From the NCBI GenBank assembly GCA_945863085.1, contig CAMBCD010000045.1, forward strand, positions 1 through 12,341: a DNA stretch of 12,341 bases, in the 5' to 3' direction. This document shows, piece after piece, positions 1-7,288 of the stretch (the first letter of the stretch is position 1; each line of letters starts with the position of its first letter). Source of the stretch: Bordetella parapertussis (lineage in GTDB: Bacteria; Pseudomonadota; Gammaproteobacteria; Burkholderiales; SG8-41). The notes beneath the pieces are model-generated. The model searched no databases. It was not told where the DNA came from and was given only the letters and a program-made list of their open reading frames with translations. Made by a program: the position numbers and the translations under genes.

Positions 1-1
1 A

Positions 2-1141
2 AAAGAAGCCAGCCCGACCCGGCGTAAATTCCTGACCGGTGCGGCGGCTGCCACCACGGGTGCAGCCCTTGCCGGTTTCCCGATGATCTCGAAGGCCCAG
101 GCCGGACCGATCACAATGCGCTGGCAAAGTACCTGGCCGGCGAAAGACATTTTCCACGAATACGCGCTGGACTTCGCCAAGAAGGTCAATGACATGACCG
201 GCGGCGACCTCAAGATCGAGGTATTGCCGGCCGGTGCCGTAGTGCCGGCGTTTGGCCTGCTCGACGCGGTGTCCAAGGGCACGCTCGACGGCGGTCACGG
301 CGTGCTGGTCTATCACTACGGCAAACAGAACGCGCTGGCGCTGTGGGGTTCAGGTCCGGCCTACGGCATGGATGCGAATCAGCTGCTCGCCTGGCACAAA
401 TACGGTGGCGGCAAACAACTGCTCGAGAAGCTGTACGCCTCGATCAACGCCAACGTGGTGTCTTTCCCCTACGGGCCGATGCCGACGCAGCCGCTGGGCT
501 GGTTCAAGAAGCCGGTGACCAAGGTCGGTGACATGAAAGGCCTCAAGTTCCGCACCGTGGGTATTTCGATTGACGTGTTCACCGCGCTGGGCGCTGCGGT
601 CAATGCGCTGCCCGGCGGCGAGATTGTGCCGGCGATGGATCGCGGCCTGCTGGATGCCGCCGAGTTCAACAACGCCAGTTCGGATCGCCTGCTCGGTTTC
701 CCGGACGTGTCCAAGGTCTGCATGCTGCAAAGCTTCCACCAGAACGCCGAGCAGTTCGAGATCATGTTCAACAAGACCAAGTTCAATGCCCTGCCGGCGA
801 AGATGAAGTCGATCATCGAGAACGCCGTCGAGGCAGCTTCGTCCGACATGTCGTGGAAGGCGGTGGATCGTTATTCGCAGGACTACATCGAAATGCAGCA
901 GAAACAGGGCGTCAAGTTCTACAAGACCCCGGATCCCGTGCTGCAGGCGCAGTTGTCCGGCTACGATGCTGCTGCGGCCAAGCGCAAGGACAATGCGCTG
1001 TTCCGCGAAATCGAAGAGTCGCAGAAGAAATTTGCTGCGCGCGCCGTGCGCTGGGATCTCGATACCAACGTCAACCGCCGGATGGCTTACAACCATTATT
1101 TCGGCAAAAAAGCCGCCGCGCCGGCCAAGAAGAAGTCCTGA
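2..1141 (+). CDS. TRAP transporter solute-binding protein, DctP/TakP-like (5' partial)
   Basis: Periplasmic binding protein that captures an organic acid for the TRAP permease encoded just downstream. The reading frame is open from base 2; the true start lies outside the window. The first in-window residues carry a twin-arginine leader (TRRKFL, bases 17-34), an Ala/Gly-rich hydrophobic stretch and an AQA-G cleavage-like site near base 103, so Tat export is likely. An ATG at base 83 lies inside this leader and is not the start. Family hallmarks follow: AVVPAFGLLDAVSKGTLDGG, YGGGKQLLEKLY, MKGLKFRTVG (Arg codon 551-553, the position that usually binds the substrate carboxylate) and PGGEIVPAMDRGLLDAAEF. 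The PGGEI and PAFGLLDAVS segments resemble 2-oxoacid-binding TakP-type members, so a 2-oxo or hydroxy monocarboxylate is a reasonable guess for the ligand. The C-terminus is a Lys/Ala-rich tail (KKAAAPAKKKS). The family call is firm; the ligand is inferred. Confidence 0.93.
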   Translation, partial: KEASPTRRKFLTGAAAATTGAALAGFPMISKAQAGPITMRWQSTWPAKDIFHEYALDFAKKVNDMTGGDLKIEVLPAGAVVPAFGLLDAVSKGTLDGGHGVLVYHYGKQNALALWGSGPAYGMDANQLLAWHKYGGGKQLLEKLYASINANVVSFPYGPMPTQPLGWFKKPVTKVGDMKGLKFRTVGISIDVFTALGAAVNALPGGEIVPAMDRGLLDAAEFNNASSDRLLGFPDVSKVCMLQSFHQNAEQFEIMFNKTKFNALPAKMKSIIENAVEAASSDMSWKAVDRYSQDYIEMQQKQGVKFYKTPDPVLQAQLSGYDAAAAKRKDNALFREIEESQKKFAARAVRWDLDTNVNRRMAYNHYFGKKAAAPAKKKS

Positions 1142-1167
1142 CGCGGAACGCGGCAATGCAGCACAAG

Positions 1168-1201
1168 ACACCATCCGGTGACCCCGGATGGTGTTTTTTT
1201 T
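1168..1201 (+). terminator. Rho-independent terminator between dctP and dctQ
   Basis: A perfect 11-bp stem (ACACCATCCGG at 1168-1178 with CCGGATGGTGT at 1184-1194), a 5-nt loop and a run of eight T (1194-1201). It sits inside the TRAP operon, 26 bases after the binding-protein stop and 46 bases before the dctQ start. It probably acts as a partial terminator, or protects the 3' end of the dctP message, so that binding protein is made in excess over permease. Confidence 0.88.
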
Positions 1202-1247
1202 AGGAACAGCCGCGGTTATGCCGCCGGCATCAGGGAAGTGACGGGAT

Positions 1248-1859
1248 ATGCAGAAACTCCTGCTGTTTATTGACAAGCTCAGCACCTTCGTCGGGCAGGC
1301 TTTTTCCTGGCTGATCGTTGCCCTGACGCTGCTGATTTCGTGGGAAGTGTTTTCGCGCTACGTGCTTGATGCGCCGCATGCCTGGGCATTCGATGCGATG
1401 ATCATGCTCTACGGCACGCTGTTCATGATGGCGGGGGCCTACACGCTGTCCAAGAACGGGCATGTGCGCGGTGACGTGCTGTATGGTTTTTTCCGGCCAC
1501 GGACCCAGGCTTCGCTGGACCTGCTGCTCTACATCGTGTTTTTCATCCCCGGCGTGATTGCGCTGACTTACGCCGGTTATTTCTATGCCGCCGAATCCTG
1601 GGCGATCGGTGAACATTCGAACATCACCGCGGACGGGCCGCCGGTTTATCCGTTCAAGACCGTCATTCCGCTGGCCGGTTTCATCCTGCTGCTGCAGGGG
1701 ATTGTCGAAATCGTCCGCTGCATTGTCTGTATGCGCCAGGGATACTGGCCTTCGCGCGAGGAAGATGTCGAGGAAGTCGACGTCGACAAGCTGAAGGAAA
1801 TGGTCCATGCCGAGGATGTCGAGGCGGCTGCGGCAGCCAGGCCGGAGGCCGGACGATGA
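1248..1859 (+). CDS. dctQ: TRAP transporter small permease subunit DctQ
   Basis: Small membrane subunit of the tripartite ATP-independent periplasmic transporter; it pairs with DctM in the inner membrane. The 203-residue protein has four hydrophobic segments at about residues 13-35, 47-66, 88-112 and 134-160. It carries the family motif around residues 71-78 (GHVRGDVL) and the WEVFSRYVL segment near the end of the first helix. The ATG at 1248 is preceded by AGGGAAG at 1232-1238. The stop overlaps the dctM start (ATGA at 1856-1859), showing translational coupling. The last 36 residues or so (from about 168) form a charged, acidic and then Ala-rich tail (SREEDVEEVDVDKLKE onward), longer than in typical DctQ proteins of about 160-180 residues. 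By topology the tail should be cytoplasmic. Confidence 0.92.
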   Translation: MQKLLLFIDKLSTFVGQAFSWLIVALTLLISWEVFSRYVLDAPHAWAFDAMIMLYGTLFMMAGAYTLSKNGHVRGDVLYGFFRPRTQASLDLLLYIVFFIPGVIALTYAGYFYAAESWAIGEHSNITADGPPVYPFKTVIPLAGFILLLQGIVEIVRCIVCMRQGYWPSREEDVEEVDVDKLKEMVHAEDVEAAAAARPEAGR

Positions 1860-3862
1860 TCAAAATCCGCAAGGAGTTGTGGTTCGGTTTCGCGATCATG
1901 GCGATGATCGTATTGCCGGTCATTGTCCTGACGCCGTGGACCAACCTGACCAACGGCAGCCTCGGCCTGCTGATGCTGGGGCTGGTGGTGGTGGCGATCA
2001 TGCTCGGGTTCCCGACAGCCTTCACGCTGATGGGCATGGGTGTGCTGTTTGCGTGGTTTTACTACCGCAGCGTTGATCCGGATCTCGCGGTTCGGCAGGT
2101 ACTGGACCTGATGGTTCAACGCGCCTACGGCGTGATGTCGAATGACGTGCTGATCGCGGTGCCGCTGTTCGTGTTCATGGGTTATCTGGTCGAACGCGCG
2201 GCGCTGATCGAGAAACTGTTCAAAAGCCTGCACCTGTCGATGGCGCGGGTGCCCGGATCGCTGGCGGTGGCGACCATTGTCACCTGCGCGATATTCGCGA
2301 CGGCCACCGGCATCGTCGGTGCTGTGGTGACGCTGATGGGTTTGCTCGCGATGCCGGCGATGCTGCGCGCCGGTTACAACTCCAAGATCGCTGCGGGTGC
2401 GATCACCGCGGGCGGCTGCCTCGGCATCCTGATCCCGCCGTCGGTGCTGCTGATCGTCTACGGCGCGACCGCCGGTGTGTCGGTGGTGCAGCTGTACGCG
2501 GGGGCGTTTTTCCCCGGCATCATGCTGGCGGGGCTGTACGTCGGTTATGTGATCGTGGTCGCCTTGATCAAACCCGAGTGGATGCCGCCGCTGCCGGAGA
2601 AGGAGCGTCATGTTGCATTGCCGGCGTTTGCCGAGGCGCTGCAGGCGCGTGGACGCAATGCGCTGCTCGGCCTCGGTCGTGCACTGGGTGGTGCGCCGGG
2701 CGTATCGTCGCTGACCGTGCTGGGACAGTTGCTTGTGTCCTTGCTGCCCGCACTGGCGATCATCGGCATTCTCGCGATTTTCTACAACACGGCGACCGCA
2801 CCGGTGCAGCAGGCCAGCACGGCGGGGCTGGTGCAGGCGGGCGGCGATGTCGCCGTTGATGTCAAGGAAGAGACCGGACTGGTTGGCGGTGGCGACAGCA
2901 CCGGATTGCAGGAGCCGCCGGCGGAAGTGACTCAGGATAAACCGGCGGAAGGGGCCGGCCTGCAGGAACCGCCGACCGCGAATGTGCAGGAGCCGGTTGC
3001 GGAGCCTGCGCCTGTTGCCGCAGTCGCGGAGCCCGTGGCAGCCGCAGAACGCCTGCCGGTGCCCATCTGGTACTGGGTCATGTTCGCCATCGGTGCCGGG
3101 GGCATGGCGCTGATTTACTGGCTGTGGAGCTGGCAGCGCCTGGAAATCTTCAAAATGCTGCTCGGTTCCTTTTTCCCGCTCGCGGTGCTGATCCTCTCGG
3201 TGCTCGGTTCCATCGTGATGGGCCTGGCGACGCCGACGGAGGCCGCGGCGGTGGGCGCATTTGGCGGCTTGTGGCTGGCCGCCGCCTACCGGTTCATCGC
3301 GCATTACCGCGGCAACCCGGGCATCGCGGCGGTCGGCACGACAGTGCGCGAACTGGGTTCCATCCTAAAGGAATCGTCGTTCCTGACCGCAAAAACCAGT
3401 GCCATGGTGTGCTGGCTGTTTGTCGGCTCGGCGATTTTTTCTGCTGCGTTTGCATTGCTCGGCGGCCAGGAGATCATCGAACACTGGGTGCTGTCGCTGG
3501 GGCTGACGCCGATCCAGTTCATGATCCTCGCACAGTGCATCATTTTCATCCTCGGCTGGCCACTGGAATGGACCGAGATCATCGTCATTTTCATGCCGAT
3601 ATTCATCCCGCTGCTGCCCAAGTTCGGCATCGATCCGCTGTTCTTCGGGCTGCTGGTGGCGCTGAACCTGCAGACGGCGTTTTTGTCACCGCCGGTCGCG
3701 ATGGCGGCGTTTTACCTGAAAGGCGTGGCGCCCAAACATGTGACGCTGAACCAGATATTCCTTGGCATGCTGCCGTTCATGGCTATCCAGGTGGTCGCGC
3801 TGATCCTGCTCTACATGTTCCCGGGCATCGGCCTCTGGCTGCCGCAGACGCTCTACAAGTAA
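1856..3862 (+). CDS. dctM: TRAP transporter large permease subunit DctM, with long internal insertion
   Basis: Main translocation subunit of the TRAP transporter, importing a carboxylate with sodium or protons. The N-terminal half has family motifs: NDVLIAVPLFVFMGYLVERA (about 96-115), the GIVGAVVTLMGLLAMPAML segment (152-170) and AGGCLGILIPPSVLLIVYG (185-203). The C-terminal half resumes with GLATPTEAAAVGAFGG (456-471), GWPLEWTEI (567-575) and LNLQTAFLSPPVAMAAFYLKG (603-623). At 668 residues it is far longer than a usual DctM of about 430. Residues about 245-430 are extra: two added hydrophobic segments (about 288-311 and 403-424) flank a hydrophilic Gly/Pro/Ala/Glu-rich linker (318-400). 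The frame is open throughout, so this is a continuous protein and not a frameshift artefact. The start overlaps dctQ by 4 bp. An amidase gene follows 17 bp downstream. The function call is secure; the role of the insert is unknown. Confidence 0.92.
   Translation: MIKIRKELWFGFAIMAMIVLPVIVLTPWTNLTNGSLGLLMLGLVVVAIMLGFPTAFTLMGMGVLFAWFYYRSVDPDLAVRQVLDLMVQRAYGVMSNDVLIAVPLFVFMGYLVERAALIEKLFKSLHLSMARVPGSLAVATIVTCAIFATATGIVGAVVTLMGLLAMPAMLRAGYNSKIAAGAITAGGCLGILIPPSVLLIVYGATAGVSVVQLYAGAFFPGIMLAGLYVGYVIVVALIKPEWMPPLPEKERHVALPAFAEALQARGRNALLGLGRALGGAPGVSSLTVLGQLLVSLLPALAIIGILAIFYNTATAPVQQASTAGLVQAGGDVAVDVKEETGLVGGGDSTGLQEPPAEVTQDKPAEGAGLQEPPTANVQEPVAEPAPVAAVAEPVAAAERLPVPIWYWVMFAIGAGGMALIYWLWSWQRLEIFKMLLGSFFPLAVLILSVLGSIVMGLATPTEAAAVGAFGGLWLAAAYRFIAHYRGNPGIAAVGTTVRELGSILKESSFLTAKTSAMVCWLFVGSAIFSAAFALLGGQEIIEHWVLSLGLTPIQFMILAQCIIFILGWPLEWTEIIVIFMPIFIPLLPKFGIDPLFFGLLVALNLQTAFLSPPVAMAAFYLKGVAPKHVTLNQIFLGMLPFMAIQVVALILLYMFPGIGLWLPQTLYK
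2807..3055 (+). repeat. Low-complexity Pro/Ala/Glu linker with repeated GLQEPP motif inside dctM
   Basis: This stretch encodes residues about 318-400 of the large permease. It is rich in Gly, Ala, Pro, Glu and Val and lacks hydrophobic helices. The hexapeptide GLQEPP occurs at residues 350-355 (from base 2903) and again at 368-373 (from base 2957), 54 bp apart, followed by degenerate VQEPVAEPAPV and AEPVAAAE units. The two copies use different synonymous codons, so the repeat is old or selected at the protein level rather than a fresh DNA duplication. Confidence 0.7.
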
Positions 3863-3879
3863 ACGCGGGTTTCCCCGGC

Positions 3880-5211
3880 ATGCCTGACCTCTCGCGCGAG
3901 CCACTGCACGCGTTGTCCGCTACCGCACTGGCGCAGGGCCTGCGCAGGGGAGTTTTTACGGCGGAGGCGGTGGCGCAGAGTTGCCTTGCGCGCATCGCCG
4001 AGCGCGAACCGGTGGTGCAGGCGTGGACATTTCTCGATCCTGATCTGGTGCTGGCGCAGGCGCGCGCCGCTGACCGCCGCTGTGCCGCGGGCGAAGCCCT
4101 GGGTGCGCTGCACGGCATCCCCGTCGGCATCAAGGAAATCATTGACACCGCGGACATGCCCACTGAAAACGGCACGGTGATACATGCCGGTCGCCGGCCC
4201 GCGAAGGATGCGGAGATCATCACGCGTTTGCGCAATGCGGGTGCGATCATCTTCGGCAAGACAGTGACCACCGAACTCGCCACTTATTCACCGGGCAAGA
4301 CCCGCAATCCGCATCACCCTGAACATACGCCCGGTGGATCATCCAGCGGTTCCGCAGCCGCAGTTGCTGCCGGCATGGTGCCGCTGGCCGTGGGCACACA
4401 GACCAACGGCTCGGTCATCCGGCCGGCATCCTATTGCGGTGTTTACGGTTTCAAACCCACGTATGGACTGATTCCGCGCAACGGCGTGCTGAAACAGTCG
4501 CGCGCGCTGGACCAGATCGGCGTATTCGCGCGGAACATCGAGGATGTGGCGCTGCTGGCCGCGCAACTGACCGGCGCCGATCCGGGCGATCCCGACAGCC
4601 TTGATGCCGTGCCCCTGGCACTGGTGGATGCTGTGGAGCCGGCCACGCCGCCGCGTATTGCGTTTATCCGGACGCCGCAGTGGGATCGCATGGACCGTGA
4701 CGCACAGGCCGCGATCGAGCATCTGGTGTCACGACTTGCGGGGCACGTTGCAGAAGCGGCTTTACCCGATGCTGCGCTGATAGCCTGGGACAGTCAGCGC
4801 ACCGTGATGGAAGCTGACATTGCGAACAACTATGCAGCCGAGTGGGATCATGGCCGCGACCGGTTGTCACCATCGCTGCGCGCGCAGATCGAGCGCGGTC
4901 GCGCCACTGCGCCGGAGGCGTATCGGCAGGCCCTGGCGCAGATCCCGCCGGTAACTGCTGCGCTGGCCGCAGTTTTTGCCGATTACGATGTGATACTGAC
5001 GCCATCGACCCCGGGGGCCGCGCCGCATGGGCTGGGGTCGACCGGCGACCCGGCTTTCTGTACGCTGTGGACCTTTTGCGGCATGCCGGCGATCAATGTG
5101 CCGCTGCTGCAAGGCGCCGGTGGTTTGCCGCTGGGCGTGCAGCTGGTCGGGCCGCGCATGGGCGATGCCCGGTTGCTGCGCGCTGCAAACTGGCTGGCGC
5201 AATTCCGGTAA
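3880..5211 (+). CDS. Amidase-signature family hydrolase
   Basis: Cytoplasmic Ser-cisSer-Lys amidohydrolase that hydrolyses a carboxamide or related C-N bond; the substrate is unknown. The 443-residue protein contains all three expected catalytic residues: Lys85 in GIPVGIKEI, Ser154 at the start of the SSSGS run in PGGSSSGS, and Ser178 in TQTNGSVIRPAS. The 24-residue spacing of the two serines is the standard one. The C-terminal part has the usual FCGMPAINVP (399-408) and LPLGVQLVGPRMGDARLL (416-433) segments. The frame is open far upstream inside dctM, but homology begins around residue 5 of the ATG at 3880, which is also the first start after the dctM stop. No strong ribosome-binding site is seen, so coupling to dctM is likely. 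It is not GatA: no gatB or gatC is adjacent, and single-gene amidases commonly accompany TRAP operons. Confidence 0.9.
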   Translation: MPDLSREPLHALSATALAQGLRRGVFTAEAVAQSCLARIAEREPVVQAWTFLDPDLVLAQARAADRRCAAGEALGALHGIPVGIKEIIDTADMPTENGTVIHAGRRPAKDAEIITRLRNAGAIIFGKTVTTELATYSPGKTRNPHHPEHTPGGSSSGSAAAVAAGMVPLAVGTQTNGSVIRPASYCGVYGFKPTYGLIPRNGVLKQSRALDQIGVFARNIEDVALLAAQLTGADPGDPDSLDAVPLALVDAVEPATPPRIAFIRTPQWDRMDRDAQAAIEHLVSRLAGHVAEAALPDAALIAWDSQRTVMEADIANNYAAEWDHGRDRLSPSLRAQIERGRATAPEAYRQALAQIPPVTAALAAVFADYDVILTPSTPGAAPHGLGSTGDPAFCTLWTFCGMPAINVPLLQGAGGLPLGVQLVGPRMGDARLLRAANWLAQFR

Positions 5212-5234
5212 ATCCTTTATCGCTGTGGATCAAT

Positions 5235-6224
5235 ATGACGACAAACCGCAAACTCCGCGTTCTGGTAACCCGCGAAGTCTTCGATGAAACCCTGGATTAC
5301 CTGCGCCAGCACTGCGAGGTGATCGACAATCAGGGTGATCTGCCATACGCCCCGGAGGCGCTGGGCAGGGCGCTGAAGGATTGTGACGGCCTGATGTGCT
5401 GCCTGACCGATCGCGTGGATGCCGCATTGCTGGCTGCTGCGCCCAAGCTCAAGGTGGCGGCCAACATTGCCGTCGGTTACAACAACATTGACGTGCCGGC
5501 CTGCACCGCGCGCGGCGTGCTGGCGACCAACACCCCCGGCGTGCTTGATGACAGCACTGCGGATTTGGCGTGGACGCTGATGCTGGGTGCTGCGCGGCGC
5601 ATCACCGAAGTCGAGCGACGCGTACGCAGCGGTGAATGGACAGGATGGCGGTTGAAGCAGTGGCTGGGTGTCGATGTGCACCATGCCACGCTGGGCATCG
5701 TCGGCATGGGCCGCATCGGCCAGGCGATTGCGCGGCGCGCAGCGGGTTTCGACATGAAGGTGATTTATCACAACCGCAAACCCATCGCACCGGAGCTGGA
5801 ACGCAAATGCAACGCGGCCTATGTGTCCTTCGACGAACTGCTCGCGCATTCCGATTTCATCGTGCTGCAGGTGCCGTACTCGCCGGCGACACATCACCTG
5901 ATCGGTGCGGCGCAACTGGCGAAAATGAAACTGTCGGCGATCCTGATCAATTCCACGCGTGGCGGCGTGGTGGATGACGCGGCGCTGGTTGCCGCGCTGA
6001 AAAACGGCAGCATCCGTGCGGCCGGGCTCGATGTGTATGAAAACGAGCCGAAGCTCCATCCGGAGTTTCTTGCGCTCGATAATGTCGTTCTCGCGCCGCA
6101 TGTCGGCAGTTCCACCGAGGCCACGCGCAAGGCGATGGCCATGCTCGCCGCGAAAAATCTGGTGGCGGCATTGAGCGGTGAAATGCCGCCGAATCTGCTG
6201 AATCCCGAAGCGCGCCGCGGGTGA
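5235..6224 (+). CDS. NAD(P)-dependent D-2-hydroxyacid dehydrogenase (glyoxylate/hydroxypyruvate reductase type)
   Basis: Cytoplasmic oxidoreductase that interconverts a 2-oxoacid (glyoxylate, hydroxypyruvate or similar) and the D-2-hydroxyacid. The protein has 329 residues, normal for the family. Visible landmarks are the VGYNNIDVPA segment (80-89), the Rossmann motif GMGRIG (157-162) within LGIVGMGRIGQAIARRA, the HNRKP turn after the second strand, catalytic Arg242 in NSTRGG, Glu271 in DVYENEP and His289 in LAPHVGSST. The overall pattern is closest to GRHPR-like enzymes rather than SerA, since there is no ACT domain. The ATG at 5235 begins just before the first conserved strand (KLRVLVTREV); the frame stays open upstream, within the amidase gene, but without homology. 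The gene follows the amidase by 23 bp with a weak ribosome-binding site. Substrate and cofactor preference cannot be settled by eye. Confidence 0.9.
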   Translation: MTTNRKLRVLVTREVFDETLDYLRQHCEVIDNQGDLPYAPEALGRALKDCDGLMCCLTDRVDAALLAAAPKLKVAANIAVGYNNIDVPACTARGVLATNTPGVLDDSTADLAWTLMLGAARRITEVERRVRSGEWTGWRLKQWLGVDVHHATLGIVGMGRIGQAIARRAAGFDMKVIYHNRKPIAPELERKCNAAYVSFDELLAHSDFIVLQVPYSPATHHLIGAAQLAKMKLSAILINSTRGGVVDDAALVAALKNGSIRAAGLDVYENEPKLHPEFLALDNVVLAPHVGSSTEATRKAMAMLAAKNLVAALSGEMPPNLLNPEARRG

Positions 6225-6297
6225 TCGTCGACGGAAGTTAATAAGTTATTGATTTTATTGTTATTTTAAGAATGCCGCAGCACTGCCGGATGCAAGC
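6225..6297 (+). promoter_or_regulatory. AT-rich intergenic tract, possible promoter
   Basis: This 73-bp gap is strikingly AT-rich (about 6237-6273) in an otherwise GC-rich operon. TTAATA at 6238-6243 and TATTTT at 6262-6267 with 18 bp between could form a weak sigma70-like promoter for the AEC gene. No hairpin terminator is seen. The promoter assignment is tentative. Confidence 0.25.
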
Positions 6298-7266
6298 ATG
6301 AATTTCGCCGTTCAACTGGTCGACCTGATGGTGCAGGTCATGCTGCCGCTGTCGCTGCTGGTGGCGGCGGGCGCGTTGTGGACGCGGTTTTTTCCGGATA
6401 CCGACGTCGAACAGATGCGTTCGAGTCTCAACCGGCTGGTGATGTACCTGTTTTATCCCTGCATCCTGTTCGCGGTGGCATCAACCACACCGGTTGACCG
6501 CAATCTGCTGTCGGTGCCGCTGCTGGTCGGCATCGGTTCGCTGGTTTCAGGCGGCATCCTCTACCTGATGCTCTACCGGCTGCCGCTGTGGCCGCAGCTC
6601 ACCGACCAGACGCGGGCTGCGCTGATGCTTGGTGGCATGTTCGGCAACACTTTCAACATCGGCGCGCCGGTGCTGGTGTTTTTTTTCGGCGCCGGGGCCA
6701 TCCGTTACGCGGTATTCAACGACATGCTGATGACGATGCCGCTGGTGTGGACGCTGGGTGTGTGGATTGCCACGCGGCTCGGTTCGCATGACCGCGCAGC
6801 GGCGCAGCCTTCGGTGATCGGCGTGATGCTGACGATGCCGCCGATCTGGGCCTTCCTGCTCGGTTTCGCCTGCCAGCAGCTGGGACTTAGTTACGAGCCA
6901 CTGGTCAATGCGACGCGTTTCATCGGCCAGGCGACGATCCCGGTGATCCTGTTCGTGCTCGGCATGACCATCCCCTGGCGCAACCTGGTGCCGCGAGGCG
7001 AAATTCTCGCCACCACCGGCGTCAAGCTGCTGCTGACACCCTTCATCGTCTGGCTGGTGGCGCCGCAGATTTATGCCGGCATGGGCGAGGCGCAGTATGC
7101 TGCGGTGGTCGAGGGCACCACGCCCGCGATGATGACGGCGCTGCTGCTGGCCGAACGTTTCAAGCTCGATTCGGCGGCTGCAGCATTGCTGATCGGCTGG
7201 AGTACGATACTGTTCTGGGTGACATTGCCGCTGATCATGGCTTTCGGCTGGATCGGCAAGGCTTGA
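6298..7266 (+). CDS. AEC (auxin efflux carrier) family transporter
   Basis: Inner-membrane secondary carrier of the AEC family, whose bacterial members often move malate, malonate or other carboxylates. The 322-residue protein is hydrophobic throughout, with about ten membrane segments arranged as two halves. Recognisable family features are LVMYLFYPCILF in the second helix region (about 47-58), the LGGMFGNTFNIGAPVLVFFFG segment (111-131), and in the second half IGQATIPVILFVLGM (209-223) and EGTTPAMMTALLLAERF (273-289). The ATG at 6298 is the only good start near the homology; the ribosome-binding site is weak. It stands between two dehydrogenase genes, so it probably transports a substrate or product of the same pathway. 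An eight-T run at 6679-6686 encodes part of the VFFFG segment and does not disturb the frame. Confidence 0.87.
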   Translation: MNFAVQLVDLMVQVMLPLSLLVAAGALWTRFFPDTDVEQMRSSLNRLVMYLFYPCILFAVASTTPVDRNLLSVPLLVGIGSLVSGGILYLMLYRLPLWPQLTDQTRAALMLGGMFGNTFNIGAPVLVFFFGAGAIRYAVFNDMLMTMPLVWTLGVWIATRLGSHDRAAAQPSVIGVMLTMPPIWAFLLGFACQQLGLSYEPLVNATRFIGQATIPVILFVLGMTIPWRNLVPRGEILATTGVKLLLTPFIVWLVAPQIYAGMGEAQYAAVVEGTTPAMMTALLLAERFKLDSAAAALLIGWSTILFWVTLPLIMAFGWIGKA

Positions 7267-7277
7267 GCGGTTTGAAC

Positions 7278-7284
7278 AAGGGGA
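7278..7284 (+). promoter_or_regulatory. Ribosome-binding site supporting a GTG start
   Basis: AAGGGGA at 7278-7284 lies 4 nt before GTG at 7289. No in-frame ATG exists nearby, and the Rossmann strand NIGFIGLGAMG begins at the second codon, so this site fixes the non-ATG start. Confidence 0.7.
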
Positions 7285-7288
7285 TTTT

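Noticed and set aside
350..1285. Antisense open frame (311 codons) across the binding-protein gene
   Set aside because: It would run through the dctP terminator hairpin and into dctQ, and its composition is that of a shadow frame.
1646..3304. Long antisense open frame (552 codons) opposite dctQ and dctM
   Set aside because: The translation is rich in Arg, His, Gln and Asp with no family motifs, as expected from the complement of GC-rich codons; the + strand genes have clear homology and overlapping start/stop.
3124..3879. N-terminal extension of the amidase into dctM (potential fusion)
   Set aside because: The extended frame lies wholly within the conserved second half of dctM and encodes Arg/His/Pro-rich sequence without homology; the amidase starts at 3880.
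4842..5234. N-terminal extension of the D-2-hydroxyacid dehydrogenase inside the amidase gene
   Set aside because: It overlaps the amidase C-terminus in another frame and encodes no dehydrogenase sequence; the ATG at 5235 gives the normal family length.
6679..6686. Eight-T run as a phase-variation site in the AEC gene
   Set aside because: The frame is intact, the run encodes conserved hydrophobic residues, and eight bases is short for a contingency locus; no other sign of switching.
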